Notes under the pieces: generated by a model
Databases searched by the model: none
What the model saw: the letters and a program-made list of their open reading frames with translations, nothing else
What the model was told of the DNA's origin: nothing
Shown: positions 18,483-27,910 of the stretch, piece after piece
Layout: each line of letters opens with the position of its first letter
How positions within the stretch are numbered: position 1 is the stretch's first letter
NCBI GenBank assembly: GCA_003246625.1
Contig: QJZR01000020.1
Coordinates: forward strand, 57,173-121,172
Source of the DNA: Alphaproteobacteria bacterium
GTDB taxonomy: Bacteria; Pseudomonadota; Alphaproteobacteria; Rhodospirillales; Rhodospirillaceae
Direction of reading: 5' to 3'
Length of the DNA: 64,000 nt
Position numbers and translations under genes: made by a program

Positions 18483-19313
18483 TTACGCCAGTCCGCGCAT
18501 GCGGGCGTTGCGGCGGCGCAGCAGTTCCAGGGCAAGCAGCAGCACCACGGAAAAGAGGATGAGGATGGTCGCCACCGCGGTGATGGTGGGGGAGATATTC
18601 TCGCGGATGCCGGAGAACATTTCGCGCGGCAGGGTTCGCTGGCCGGGTCCGGCGACGAAGAGGACCACCACCACCTCGTCGAACGAGGTGGCGAAGGCGA
18701 ACAGGGCGCCGGAGGCGACGCCCGGCGCGATCAGGGGCAGGATCACCTTGAAGAAGGTGGTGGCGGGTCCGGCGCCCAGGCTGGCCGAGGCGCGGGCAAG
18801 GTTCATGTCGAAGCCTTGCAGGGTGGCGGTGACGGTGACCACGACGAAGGGGGCGGCCAAGGCGGTGTGGGCGACGATCAGGCCGGTGAAGCTGGCGGTC
18901 ATCCCCAGGGGGGCGAAGAAGAAATAGAAGCCGACGGCGGTGATCACCAGGGGAACGATCATCGGCGACATCAGGATGCCCATGATCAGCCCCTTGCCGC
19001 GAAAGCGGGCGCGCACCAGGCCGAGCGAGGCGAGGGTGCCGAGGGCGGTGGCGAACACGGTGGCGGAGACCCCGACGATCAGGCTGTTGACCAGGCCGCC
19101 GATCCATTTTTCCGAGGTGAAGAAGTCGGCGTACCAGCGCAGCGAGAAGCCGGGGATGGGATAGGTGAGGAACTGCCCGGACGAAAACGACAGCGGCACG
19201 ATCGCCAAGATCGGCGCCAGCAGGAAGAAGAAGACCAGGCAACTGACCCCCCACAGGGCGGCGGTCCAGGCGCGTTCGCTGGGGGTGCGGAGGTTGCGGG
19301 TGTTGGCGGCCAT
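18483..19313 (-). CDS. potC: Polyamine-type ABC transporter permease (PotC-like)
   Basis: 276 residues with six membrane helices. The coupling loop is seen as ARASASLGAGPATTFFKVILPL (the EAA-type motif). PotC pairs with PotB to form the spermidine/putrescine channel. It is the last gene of a four-gene minus-strand operon (ATPase, binding protein, PotB-like, PotC-like), with a 10-bp gap to the PotB-like gene. The symbol follows the family; the exact polyamine, or an opine or similar cation, is not determined by sequence. Confidence 0.88.
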   Translation of the reverse strand: MAANTRNLRTPSERAWTAALWGVSCLVFFFLLAPILAIVPLSFSSGQFLTYPIPGFSLRWYADFFTSEKWIGGLVNSLIVGVSATVFATALGTLASLGLVRARFRGKGLIMGILMSPMIVPLVITAVGFYFFFAPLGMTASFTGLIVAHTALAAPFVVVTVTATLQGFDMNLARASASLGAGPATTFFKVILPLIAPGVASGALFAFATSFDEVVVVLFVAGPGQRTLPREMFSGIRENISPTITAVATILILFSVVLLLALELLRRRNARMRGLA

Positions 19314-19323
19314 GGTTCCCTCC

Positions 19324-20547
19324 TTATCCCAGCTTGACGGCGTCGGCGCCGACCAGGCGGTTATAGAGCCAATAGAGGATCAGGGTGGCGGAGAGCAGCA
19401 CCGCCCCCAGCGCCGAGGCCAGCCCCCAGTTGACCGAACTGGAGGTGTAATAGGCGATGAAATAGCTGATCATCTGGTCGCCCGCGCCGCCGACCAGGGC
19501 GGGGGTGATGTAGTAGCCGATCGCCATGATGAAGACGAGGATCCCCCCGGCGCCGATGCCGGGCAGGGTCTGCGGCACGTAGACGCGCAGGAAGGCGGTG
19601 GCGGGCGTCGCGCCGAGGGAGCGGGCGGCGCGCACATAGGACGGCGGGATCGCCTTCATCACCGAATAGAGCGGCAGGATCATGAACGGCAGCAGGATGT
19701 GGGTCATCGCCACGTAGACGCCGATCTGGTTATAGATCAGGCGCACGGGTTTTTCGATGATTCCCAGCCAGATCAAGGTGTTGTTGACGATGCCGTTTTC
19801 CTGCAACACGACCACCCAGGCGGCGGTGCGCACCAGAAGCGAGGTCCAGAACGGCAGCAGCACCAGGATCATCAACAGGTTGCCGCGATTGGGCGGCAGC
19901 GCCGCCAGCAGATAGGCGACCGGATAGCCCATGGCGAGGCAGAGCAGCGTCACCGCCAGGCTGATGACGAAGGTGCGTTGCAGCACGTCGATGAAGATCG
20001 CCTCTTCCGCCGGGGTGGGGACGATCCGCCCCGCCGCGGTGCGGTGCCGGTCGAGCGCCGCCAGCAGGAAGAAGCCGGTGAACGGGCCGGAGGCGCGGGA
20101 CACCGCGCCCCAGGTTTCGACGTCGCCCCAGCGCGGGTTGGCGGTCAGCACCGCGTCGGTCCAGCGGTCGGCGGTTTCGGGCAGGGCGCGGGCGGTGGAA
20201 AAGACCAGGGAGCGGCCGTTGCGCAGGTCGTAGTTGAGGCGCCGCGCGGCGGTGGAAAGGGTCCGTTCCTTGTAGCTGGTCTTGATGTCGTGCGCCAAGG
20301 CGGCGAAGGTCGCCTCGTCGGGCAGCGCCTTGCGGTCGTGCCAGGTGGAGATGGCGGCGGAGACCTGCGGCCAGACGGCGGAAAGTTCGGTGTCGTGGAC
20401 GGAACGCATCATCATCGAGGCGATCGGCACGACGAAGGTGACCAGCAGGAACCCCAGCAGCGGCGCGATCAGGCCGAACGCCTTCACCTGCCGCATCCGT
20501 TCGGCGCGGCGCAGGCGGGCTTTCAGAGGATCGGTATCGCTGTTCAT
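19324..20547 (-). CDS. potB: Polyamine-type ABC transporter permease (PotB-like, with large periplasmic insert)
   Basis: 407 residues, about 120 longer than E. coli PotB. The extra length is a hydrophilic region between the first and second membrane helices (about residues 50-175, e.g. STWHDRKALPDEATFAALAH), a feature of one alphaproteobacterial PotB subgroup. The remaining helices and the coupling loop (ARSLGATPATAFLRVYVPQTL) are normal. It is co-transcribed with the PotC-like gene 10 bp downstream and the binding-protein gene upstream. Confidence 0.88.
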   Translation of the reverse strand: MNSDTDPLKARLRRAERMRQVKAFGLIAPLLGFLLVTFVVPIASMMMRSVHDTELSAVWPQVSAAISTWHDRKALPDEATFAALAHDIKTSYKERTLSTAARRLNYDLRNGRSLVFSTARALPETADRWTDAVLTANPRWGDVETWGAVSRASGPFTGFFLLAALDRHRTAAGRIVPTPAEEAIFIDVLQRTFVISLAVTLLCLAMGYPVAYLLAALPPNRGNLLMILVLLPFWTSLLVRTAAWVVVLQENGIVNNTLIWLGIIEKPVRLIYNQIGVYVAMTHILLPFMILPLYSVMKAIPPSYVRAARSLGATPATAFLRVYVPQTLPGIGAGGILVFIMAIGYYITPALVGGAGDQMISYFIAYYTSSSVNWGLASALGAVLLSATLILYWLYNRLVGADAVKLG

Positions 20548-20605
20548 CCCGGGGTTCCCTGCGAAATGGAGGAGAGGCGGGGCGCGTCGCCGCGCCCCGG
20601 CACGG

Positions 20606-21652
20606 TCAGTTGCTGGCCGCCCACTTGTTGAAGCGGTCGTTCAGGCGGTCGATGTTTTCCAGCCAATAGGGGGTGTCGATCATCACCGCGTTCTTGATGT
20701 TCTCGTCGGCGGTGGGCAGGTCGGCCAGACGCTTGGGCTCGATCAGCTTGCCGGTGCCCTTGGCGGTGTAGCCATAGGCGATGTGGGGGGCCAGGTTCGC
20801 CTGGTTTTCGGGCTTGCCGGCGAAGGCCAGGAACTTATAGGCGGAGGCGACGTTCGGGCTGCCCTTCAGGATCACCCAGGAATCGAGGGTATAGAGCGCG
20901 CCGTTCCAGACGATGCCGAAGTTGCGCTTGTCGTTCTTGTTGGCGGCGTCGATGCGGCCGTTGTAGACCGAGGTCATCACCACCTCGCCCGAGGCAAGAA
21001 GCTGCGGCGGCTGGGCGCCCGCCTTCCAGAAGATCAGGTCCTTCTTGATGGTGTCGAGCTTCTTGAAGGCGCGCTCGACGCCTTCGGGGGTGGACAGCAC
21101 CTTGTAGACGTCCTTCGGCGCCACGCCGTCGCCCATCAGGGCGATTTCCAGGGTGGACTTGGCGCCGCCGCGCAGCGCCCGCTTGCCCGGGAACTTCTTG
21201 GTGTCGAAGAAGTCCTTCCAGCCGGTGGGGACGGTCTTCAGCTTGTCCTTGTCGTAGCCGAGAACGAAGTCCCAGACGATCGTCCCCACGCCGCAATCGT
21301 GCACCGCGTCGGCGAGATAGGCGTCCTTGCCGCCGATCTTCGCCCAATCCAGGCGTTCGAACAGGCCTTCCTCGCAGCCGACGGCGAGTTCCTCGGATTC
21401 CACCTCGACCACGTCCCAGGTGGAGTTGCCGCCCTCGACCTTGGCGCGCAGCACGCCGACGCCGCCATCCCAGGACTCGTCGGTGACCTTGATCCCCGAA
21501 GCCTTGGCGAAGGGGTCGAAATAGACCTTCTTCTGCGCCTGCTGGAAGGCGCCGCCCCAGGACACCACGCTCAAGTCGCGCGCCTCGGCGGCGGTCGCCG
21601 AAAGGGCGGTTATCGCCGCGATCAGGGCGGCGGTCGTCAACGTCTTACCCAT
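20606..21652 (-). CDS. Polyamine-type periplasmic binding protein (PotD/PotF family)
   Basis: 348 residues. A signal peptide ends about TAAEA (residue 24), and mature LSVVSWGGAFQQAQKKVYFDPFAKASGI is the standard PotD/PotF opening. Other landmarks are WDVVEVESEEL, GTIVWDFVLGYDKDK and SVYNGRIDAANK. It should deliver a polyamine or a related cationic compound to the PotBC-like channel. The start at 21652 has GGGGAGAAGGGAAG upstream. It is the second gene of the operon, after the ATPase. Confidence 0.88.
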   Translation of the reverse strand: MGKTLTTAALIAAITALSATAAEARDLSVVSWGGAFQQAQKKVYFDPFAKASGIKVTDESWDGGVGVLRAKVEGGNSTWDVVEVESEELAVGCEEGLFERLDWAKIGGKDAYLADAVHDCGVGTIVWDFVLGYDKDKLKTVPTGWKDFFDTKKFPGKRALRGGAKSTLEIALMGDGVAPKDVYKVLSTPEGVERAFKKLDTIKKDLIFWKAGAQPPQLLASGEVVMTSVYNGRIDAANKNDKRNFGIVWNGALYTLDSWVILKGSPNVASAYKFLAFAGKPENQANLAPHIAYGYTAKGTGKLIEPKRLADLPTADENIKNAVMIDTPYWLENIDRLNDRFNKWAASN

Positions 21653-21721
21653 TCTTCCCTTCTCCCCTGCGCGCGGGGCCCACATTCCCCGCGATGTGTT
21701 GATTGAAACCCACGCTCGTTC

Positions 21722-22852
21722 TCAGCCCGCCGCCGTCCCCTCATCCGGGGCGTCCAGGGCGAAGCAGTCCTCGGCGGCGAAGGCGACGGCGATCTTTTCC
21801 CCGGGCTCGGGGATCGGCCGGTTGGGCCGGAACCGCATCTTCACCGTGAATTCCAGATTGCCGGCGACCGCCAGACGCACCCGCGTGTGGTCGCCGTGGT
21901 AGACGACTTCCCGCACCGTCCCCATCAGCCGGTTGACGTGCTGCGGGCCGTAATCCTCGACATGCACCTTCTCGGGGCGCATCGACAGCACGGTCGGCGC
22001 GCCGACGCCTTCCACCCGCACCGCCCGCGCCGTGGCGAAATGCCCGTCGGAAAGGCGGACGCGGCAGAAGCCGTTCTCCAGCATTTCCTCGACCACGCCG
22101 CAAAGGGTGTTGTTCTCGCCGATGAAGTTGGCGACGAAGCGGTTGTTCGGCTGCTCGTAGAGGCCGTGCGGCGTATCCAGCTGCTGGATCACCCCGTCGT
22201 TGAACACCGCGATGCGGTCCGACATGGTCAGGGCCTCGGTCTGGTCGTGGGTGACGTAGACCACGGTCACCCCCAGGGTCTTGTGGATCTGCTTGATCTC
22301 CAGCTGCATGTGCTCGCGCAGCTGCTTGTCGAGGGCGCCCAGGGGCTCGTCCATCAGCACCAGCTGCGGCTGGAAGACCAGGGCGCGGGCCAGCGCCACC
22401 CGCTGCTGCTGGCCGCCGGACAACTGCGCCGGACGGCGCCGCCACAGCGATTCCAGCTTGACCATGGCCAGCGCCTCGCGGGCGCGGACGCTGCGTTCGG
22501 AACGGGAAATCCCGCGCACCATCAGGGGGAAGGCGACGTTCTCCTCGATCGTCATGTGCGGGAACAGGGCATAGTTCTGAAAGACCATGCCGATGCCGCG
22601 CTGATGCGGCGGCACCGCGCGGATCGACTTTCCGTCGAGGAAGATTTCCCCCTCGGTCGGGGTTTCGAAACCGGCCAGCATCATCAGGGTGGTGGTCTTG
22701 CCCGAACCCGACGGCCCCAGCAGGGTCAGGAACTCGCCTCGATGGATGTCGAGGTCGAGATTCTTCACGATCAGGGTCTCGCCGTCATAGGTCTTGCGCA
22801 CGCCGGCGAAGCGGACCAGGCAGTCGGACGATTGCGGGGCGGTTTCGGACAT
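21722..22852 (-). CDS. potA: Polyamine-type ABC transporter ATP-binding protein (PotA-like)
   Basis: 376 residues from the start at 22852; an in-frame ATG at 22903 is an alternative, and neither has a strong ribosome site. Walker [14 protein letters not shown], signature LSGGQQQRVALA, Walker B LVLMDEPLGALDKQ, and H-loop YVTHDQTEA are all canonical, followed by a TOBE domain (about 290-376). It is the first gene of the operon. The upstream region holds a perfect 16-bp AT-rich palindrome, a likely operator. Confidence 0.9.
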   Translation of the reverse strand: MSETAPQSSDCLVRFAGVRKTYDGETLIVKNLDLDIHRGEFLTLLGPSGSGKTTTLMMLAGFETPTEGEIFLDGKSIRAVPPHQRGIGMVFQNYALFPHMTIEENVAFPLMVRGISRSERSVRAREALAMVKLESLWRRRPAQLSGGQQQRVALARALVFQPQLVLMDEPLGALDKQLREHMQLEIKQIHKTLGVTVVYVTHDQTEALTMSDRIAVFNDGVIQQLDTPHGLYEQPNNRFVANFIGENNTLCGVVEEMLENGFCRVRLSDGHFATARAVRVEGVGAPTVLSMRPEKVHVEDYGPQHVNRLMGTVREVVYHGDHTRVRLAVAGNLEFTVKMRFRPNRPIPEPGEKIAVAFAAEDCFALDAPDEGTAAG

Positions 22853-22908
22853 CGGACTATCCACTGGTGAAAACGGGTCGTCCGGGAACGACGCAATCAG
22901 CATGCCAC

Positions 22909-22924
22909 GTTTAATTAATTAAAC
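22909..22924. promoter_or_regulatory. Perfect 16-bp palindrome upstream of the polyamine transport operon
   Basis: GTTTAATTAATTAAAC reads identically on both strands and stands out in GC-rich DNA. It lies 57 bp upstream of the 22852 start codon on the minus strand. A related GTTTAAAAAAATAGAC occurs at about 25995-26010 upstream of gabD. A second short inverted repeat (AATTT-CTGCCT-AAATT, 22967-22982) follows. An XRE-family operator for the PuuR-like protein is the simplest reading. Confidence 0.5.
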
Positions 22925-23050
22925 AAGAGGGGTCCGCTGTTTTTTTGTGCGAATTCGGATAATGGCAATTTCTGCCTAAATTTTGTTCCATTTTTCCCGG
23001 CGAAATCGAACGAATCCGTCCCCCGGCACGGCCGGACGACCGCCATGGAA

Positions 23051-23078
23051 AGAGCCCGGAGGGGAGACTCCGGGCTCT
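23051..23078 (-). terminator. Hairpin terminator downstream of gabT
   Basis: A perfect 11-bp stem (AGAGCCCGGAG / CTCCGGGCTCT, 6-nt loop) lies 85 bp past the gabT stop. There is only a short T-run on the minus strand after it (TTCC), so termination may be moderate. Confidence 0.6.
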
Positions 23079-23163
23079 GCGCCGCGATCAGGGCGCGGCG
23101 CTCGGTTCGGCGGCAACGGGGTCGAGGGTCCCCGCGCCGCCGAAAACCGAATCGGGGGACGAA

Positions 23164-24456
23164 TCAGGCGACCAGTTCGGCCAGGGCGGACTCGAGAATG
23201 TCCATCCCTTCCTTCACCTGTTCCTCCGGCATGGTCAGCGCGGGCAGGAAGCGCACCGCGTTGGAGAAGACGCCGCAGGTCAGGACGATCAGCCCCTTCT
23301 CCGCCGCCTTGGCGACCAGCGCCTTGGTCAGGTCGGTGGCGGGTTCGCGGCTGACGCGGTCCTTGACCAGTTCCACCGCCAGCATCGCGCCGTGGCCGCG
23401 GATGTCGCCGATGCAGGCGAATGCGTTCTTCGCCGCCATCGCCTTCAGGCGGTCGGTGATGATGCCGCCGATCAGCTTGGCGCGCTCCACCAGCTTTTCC
23501 TCCTCGATCACGTCGAGGACCGCCAGCGCCGCGGCGCAGGACATCGGATGCCCGCCATAGGTGCCGCCGACCGCGCCGACGTTGGGCTTGTCCATGATCT
23601 CGGCCTTGCCGACCACGCCGGAAATCGGGAAGCCGCCGCCCAGCGACTTCGCCACCGTCATCAGGTCGGGGGCGACGCCGGAATGCTCCACCGCGAACAG
23701 CTTGCCGGTACGGCCGAATCCGGTCTGGATTTCGTCGACGATCAAGAGGATGCCGTACTGGTCGCAGATCTTGCGCAGGGCCTGCAGAAACTCGGCCGGG
23801 GCGGGGTTGAAGCCGCCCTCGCCCTGCACCGGCTCGACGATGAAGGCGCAGACGCGGTTGGGGTCGACGTCGGAACGGAACAACGCGTCGATCGCCGCCA
23901 GCGACTGCTCGACGGACACCCCGTGATAGGCGTCCGGGAACGGCACATGATAGATGTCGCCCGGCAGCGGCGCGATGCCCAGCTTGTAGGGCGCCACCTT
24001 GCCGGTCAGCGCGACGGTAAGAAGGGTGCGTCCGTGGAAGGCGCCGTTGAACGCCACCACCGCCGAACGACCGGTGGCGATGCGGGCGATCTTCACCGCG
24101 TTCTCCACCGCCTCGGCGCCGGAGTTGAGGAACAGCGACTTCTTCGGACCCGGTCCGGGCATCAGGGCGTTCAGGCGCTCCGCCAGCTTGACGTAGGGTT
24201 CGTACGGCGTCACCTGGACGCAGACGTGGGCGAAGCTGTCGAGCTGCTCTTTCGCCGCGGCGACCACCTTGGGGTGGCGGTGCCCGGTGGCGAGCACCGC
24301 GATGCCGCTGGCGAAGTCGATGTAGCGCTTGCCCTCGGTGTCCCAGATCTCGCCGTTTTCCGCCTTCGCGGCGAACAGCGGCTGGTTGGTGGACAGCCCG
24401 CGCGGCACCGCGGCTTCGCGCCGCGCCTGCAACAGGGCGTTGCTGGACTTGGACAT
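23164..24456 (-). CDS. gabT: 4-aminobutyrate aminotransferase family (class III, PLP-dependent)
   Basis: 430 residues. GABA-transaminase landmarks: SGAEAVENAVKIAR, the PLP-binding FNGAFHGRT, LLIVDEIQTGFGRTGKLFA, and the Schiff-base Lys in MTVAKSLGGGFPISG, then GGTYGGHPMSCAAALAVL. It converts GABA (or 5-aminovalerate) plus 2-oxoglutarate to succinate semialdehyde plus glutamate. It follows gabD by 26 bp on the same strand, with GGAGAAG before the ATG, so the two form an operon. The pot-type transporter and PuuR-like regulator nearby suggest polyamine-derived GABA as the source. Confidence 0.92.
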   Translation of the reverse strand: MSKSSNALLQARREAAVPRGLSTNQPLFAAKAENGEIWDTEGKRYIDFASGIAVLATGHRHPKVVAAAKEQLDSFAHVCVQVTPYEPYVKLAERLNALMPGPGPKKSLFLNSGAEAVENAVKIARIATGRSAVVAFNGAFHGRTLLTVALTGKVAPYKLGIAPLPGDIYHVPFPDAYHGVSVEQSLAAIDALFRSDVDPNRVCAFIVEPVQGEGGFNPAPAEFLQALRKICDQYGILLIVDEIQTGFGRTGKLFAVEHSGVAPDLMTVAKSLGGGFPISGVVGKAEIMDKPNVGAVGGTYGGHPMSCAAALAVLDVIEEEKLVERAKLIGGIITDRLKAMAAKNAFACIGDIRGHGAMLAVELVKDRVSREPATDLTKALVAKAAEKGLIVLTCGVFSNAVRFLPALTMPEEQVKEGMDILESALAELVA

Positions 24457-24482
24457 GGTCTTTCTTCTCCTATGCGATTCGC

Positions 24483-25946
24483 TCAGTCGGCGATGCCGCC
24501 GAGGCAGAGGTATTTGATTTCGAGAAAGTCCTCGATGCCGTACTTCGAGCCTTCGCGCCCGAGGCCGGATTCCTTGACCCCGCCGAAGGGTGCCTCGGCG
24601 GTGGAAATGATCCCTTCGTTGATGCCGACGATGCCGTATTCCAGCGCCTCGGCGACGCGGAAGATCCGCCCCACGTCGCGGGCGTAGAAATAGGCGGCCA
24701 GGCCGAAACGGGTCTTGTTGGCCAGCGCGATGGCCTCGTCCGCCGACGAGAAGCGGTACAGCACCGCCACCGGGCCGAAGATCTCCTCGGCGAAGATGTC
24801 CATCTCCGGGGTCGCGCCGGTCAGGATGGTCGGCTGATAGAAGGTGCCGTCGCCCTCGACGCGGCGGCCGCCGCACACCGTTTTCGCCCCCTTCGCCACC
24901 GCGTCGGCGACCAGGTCCTCGACCTTGGCGACCGCCGCCGCGTTGATCAGCGGCCCCTGCGTCACCCCCGGCTCCAGGCCGTCGCCGATCCTGAGGGCGC
25001 CCACCGCCGCCGCCAGCCGCTCGGCGAAGGCGTCGTAGATGCCGTCCTGCACCAGGAAGCGGTTGGCGCAGACGCAGGTCTGCCCGGCGTTGCGGTATTT
25101 CGAGGCCATCGCCCCCGCCACCGCCGCATCCAGGTCGGCGTCGTCGAAGACGATGAAGGGCGCGTTGCCGCCCAGCTCCATGCTCACCTTCTTCACCGTC
25201 GCCGCGCAGTCGCGGATGAGAAGCTTGCCGACCTCGGTCGAGCCGGTGAAGGACAGCTTGCGCACCAGCGGACTGTCGCACATCACCTTGCCGATCGGCG
25301 CGCCGCGATGCGCGGTGACGACGTTGAACACCCCCTTCGGCAGGCCCGCGCGTTCCGCCAGACGGGCCAGGGCCAGGGCGCACAGCGGCGTGTCGCCCGC
25401 CGGCTTGACCACCGCGGTGCAGCCCGCGGCCAGCGCCGGGGCGACCTTGCGGGTGATCATCGCCACCGGGAAGTTCCAGGGGGTAATCGCCGCGACCACG
25501 CCGATCGGCTGCTTGAGGACGAGGATGCGCACGTCGGTCTTGTGCGCGGGCACGATGTCGCCATAGACGCGCTTGCCTTCCTCGGCGAACCATTCGACGA
25601 ACGAGGCGCCATAGACCACCTCGCCCTTCGCCTCGGCCAGGGGCTTGCCCTGCTCGACGGTCATCAGCACCGCCAGGTCGTCGGCGGCCGCCAGAATCAG
25701 CTCGTACCACTTGCGCAGGATCGCGGCGCGTTCCTTGGCGGTCTTCGCCGCCCAGGCGGGAAAGGCGGCGTCGGCGGCGGCGATCGCCGCCTCGGCGTCG
25801 GCGGGCCCCATGTCGGGGACGCGGCCGATTTCCGCGCCGCTGGCCGGGTTGGTCACCGCGAAGGAGGCGCCGGAGGCGGCGGCGACCCAGGCGCCGTCGA
25901 CGAAGGCACGGTCGCAAAGCAGGGCGGCGTCTTTCAGAAGAGTCAT
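24483..25946 (-). CDS. gabD: Succinate-semialdehyde dehydrogenase (NAD(P)+)
   Basis: 487 residues, full-length aldehyde dehydrogenase. It shows TPWNFPVAMITRKVAPALAAG, the cofactor-binding FTGSTEVGK, the general-base Glu in VSMELGGNAPF, and the catalytic Cys in NAGQTCVCANRF (CVCANRF is characteristic of GabD rather than betaine or aldehyde enzymes). It oxidises succinate semialdehyde to succinate for the TCA cycle. First gene of the gabD-gabT operon. The upstream 150 bp contain an inverted repeat and a 12-bp element shared with the PuuR-like regulator's promoter. Confidence 0.92.
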   Translation of the reverse strand: MTLLKDAALLCDRAFVDGAWVAAASGASFAVTNPASGAEIGRVPDMGPADAEAAIAAADAAFPAWAAKTAKERAAILRKWYELILAAADDLAVLMTVEQGKPLAEAKGEVVYGASFVEWFAEEGKRVYGDIVPAHKTDVRILVLKQPIGVVAAITPWNFPVAMITRKVAPALAAGCTAVVKPAGDTPLCALALARLAERAGLPKGVFNVVTAHRGAPIGKVMCDSPLVRKLSFTGSTEVGKLLIRDCAATVKKVSMELGGNAPFIVFDDADLDAAVAGAMASKYRNAGQTCVCANRFLVQDGIYDAFAERLAAAVGALRIGDGLEPGVTQGPLINAAAVAKVEDLVADAVAKGAKTVCGGRRVEGDGTFYQPTILTGATPEMDIFAEEIFGPVAVLYRFSSADEAIALANKTRFGLAAYFYARDVGRIFRVAEALEYGIVGINEGIISTAEAPFGGVKESGLGREGSKYGIEDFLEIKYLCLGGIAD

Positions 25947-26034
25947 GGGAGCGTCCTCGCGCAGTCAGAAAATCGATGCGCTCAGGCTATCCCTGTTTAA
26001 AAAAATAGACAAGGGCGGCCAGCCGGTGCCTGGC

Positions 26035-26054
26035 GAGAAAATGCATATTTTCTC
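26035..26054. promoter_or_regulatory. Inverted repeat GAGAAAAT-N4-ATTTTCTC upstream of gabD
   Basis: Perfect 8-bp arms with a GCAT spacer, 89 bp upstream of the gabD start on the minus strand. The region also holds the 12-bp GAAACCGCCTAA element (26076-26087), which is identical to the one before the PuuR-like gene. Position makes both candidate regulator sites for gabDT; they could also affect readthrough from the nucleoside transporter gene upstream. Confidence 0.45.
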
Positions 26055-26100
26055 ACCCGACGTGGCTTTCTTGTCGAAACCGCCTAAAAACGCGGCACTC

Positions 26101-27345
26101 TTAGAGGAGGACGCCGATCACCGCGCCGGTCATGCAGGTAGCCAAGGTGCCGCCGACGATGGAGCGCAGGCCAAGCTGCACCACCTCGGCCTTGCGTTCC
26201 GGCGCGATCGCCGCCAGACCGGCGATCATGATCCCCAGGCTGGCGAAATTGGCGAAGCCGCACATCGCGTAGGTAAGGATCAGCACCGAACGGGGGCTCA
26301 GGGCCCCGGCGGGCAACGCCGCCAGTTGCAGGTAGCCGAGGAATTCGTTCAGCACCGTCTTGGTGCCCATCAGCGAGGCGGCGGTGGCGGCCTCCCCCGC
26401 CGGAATCCCCATCAGCCAAACCACCGGCCACATCAGCACCGCGAAGACGCGTTGCAGGGTCAACGGCGCCCCGGCCACGTCGGGAAACAGGCCGAGCAGC
26501 TGGTTGACCAGGGACACCAGGGCGACCAGAACCACCAGCATGGCGATGACGTTGATCAGCAGCCGCACCCCTTCCTCGGTTCCCTTGGTCACCGCGTCCA
26601 TGGAACTGGTGGCGGAACTGGCGATCGGCGCGTCGCCCCGGCTGGCGTCCATGCCGTCCGGCACCATGACGCGGGCGACCAGGATGGCGGCGGGGGCGCT
26701 GATGATCGAGGCGGTGAGGATGTGGCCGATGGCGCCGGGCAGCACCGGATTGAGAATCGAGGCATAAAGCACCATCACCGTGCCCGCGATGGTCGCCATG
26801 CCGCAGGTCATCAGGGTGAACAGCTCGCTGCGGGTCATGCCGCGCACATAGGGGGCGACGATCAGGGGCGCCTCGACCATGCCGACGAAGATGTTGGCGG
26901 ACACCCCGACCCCCAGCGCGCCGCCCACTCCCATGGTCTTGCGCAAAACGAAGGAGAACCCCTGCACCACCGCCGGAATCACCCGCCAATAGAACAGCAG
27001 CGAGGACACCGCGCTGACCACCAGCAACAGGGGCAGCGCCTGGAAGCCCATCGTCCACGCCGCGCCGGGCGCGCTTTCGGCGAAGGGCAGCGGCCCGCCG
27101 CCCAGGTAGCCGAAGACGAACGTGGTGCCGTCGCGGGTTGCCTTCTGCACCGCGTCGACCACGCCGTTCAGGGACATCATCGCGTCGGCGAACACCGGCA
27201 CCTTGACCATCAGCAGCGCCACCGCGAATTGCAGGGCCAAACCGGCGCCCACCGCCTTGACGTCGAAGCGCCGCTTGTTCTCGCTGCACGCCCAGGCGAT
27301 GGCGACCAGGCCGAAAAGACCCACAGCGCTTTGCAGCATCAACAT
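26101..27345 (-). CDS. NupC-type concentrative nucleoside transporter
   Basis: 414 residues, typical for the CNT family of H+- or Na+-coupled nucleoside importers. It has about ten hydrophobic segments and the family landmarks VGVSANIFVGMVEAPLIVAPYV and PAGEAATAASLMGTKTVLNEFLGY, which line the nucleoside and cation sites. The ATG at 27345 is preferred over one 39 bp upstream because it leaves the hydrophobic N terminus intact and has GGGGCAAG ahead. It is a single gene, upstream of gabDT and downstream of a JAMM peptidase gene, with no obvious functional link to either. Confidence 0.9.
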   Translation of the reverse strand: MLMLQSAVGLFGLVAIAWACSENKRRFDVKAVGAGLALQFAVALLMVKVPVFADAMMSLNGVVDAVQKATRDGTTFVFGYLGGGPLPFAESAPGAAWTMGFQALPLLLVVSAVSSLLFYWRVIPAVVQGFSFVLRKTMGVGGALGVGVSANIFVGMVEAPLIVAPYVRGMTRSELFTLMTCGMATIAGTVMVLYASILNPVLPGAIGHILTASIISAPAAILVARVMVPDGMDASRGDAPIASSATSSMDAVTKGTEEGVRLLINVIAMLVVLVALVSLVNQLLGLFPDVAGAPLTLQRVFAVLMWPVVWLMGIPAGEAATAASLMGTKTVLNEFLGYLQLAALPAGALSPRSVLILTYAMCGFANFASLGIMIAGLAAIAPERKAEVVQLGLRSIVGGTLATCMTGAVIGVLL

Positions 27346-27399
27346 TTTCTTGCCCCCGTACCGGTTCCCCAGCACAGGATGCACCGCGAATCTTCCGCG

Positions 27400-27822
27400 T
27401 CAAGCCCGCGATGCGGTCAACCGACCGGAAACCATCCGTTCCTCGCCCGCGTCCGGCCCGACGCGGAACGACCGCACCAGGGGCGGATCGGCGGCCAGCG
27501 ACACCACCACGTAGCTGAGCGCTTCGTCGAAAGCGAGGCGTTCGTCCTCCGCCGAAAGGACCGCCGGTCCGGCGGGGTGGCTGTGATAGACGCCGCGCAG
27601 GGAAAACCCCTCCGCCCGCAGGGCGCGCAGCGCGGCGAACTGTTCCTCCGGCAGCAGGGCGAACCGCGTCGGCGAGGCCAGGGCGTTGGTCAGCCGCACG
27701 ACGCGGCCGACCACGCCGTCCCTCTCGCCCAGATAGCCGCAGGCCTCGTCCGGCAGGGCGGCGCGGGCATGCGCGACGATCTCCGCCAAGGCCTCCGGGG
27801 TGATCCGCATCGTCGCCACCAT
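27400..27822 (-). CDS. JAMM/MPN metallopeptidase (M67 family)
   Basis: 140 residues consisting of one MPN domain. The zinc and catalytic signature is complete: an upstream Glu ([12 protein letters not shown]) and [20 protein letters not shown] (H-x-H-P-x6-S-x2-D). Bacterial relatives such as Mec+ release cysteine or cleave C-terminal extensions of sulfur-carrier proteins (CysO, MoaD/ThiS types). Divergent to the sulfate-uptake operon with about 90 bp between, which supports a sulfur-assimilation role by context. Start 27822 or 27810 is possible; neither has a strong ribosome site. Confidence 0.82.
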   Translation of the reverse strand: MVATMRITPEALAEIVAHARAALPDEACGYLGERDGVVGRVVRLTNALASPTRFALLPEEQFAALRALRAEGFSLRGVYHSHPAGPAVLSAEDERLAFDEALSYVVVSLAADPPLVRSFRVGPDAGEERMVSGRLTASRA

Positions 27823-27910
27823 CGCCACTTTTTCCACAAAATGCTCCTCGGGGTTGTTTTGTCCGCCGACGCGGCCAATACTGCCCAAAACTTTCGACCA
27901 AGGAGCCGCC

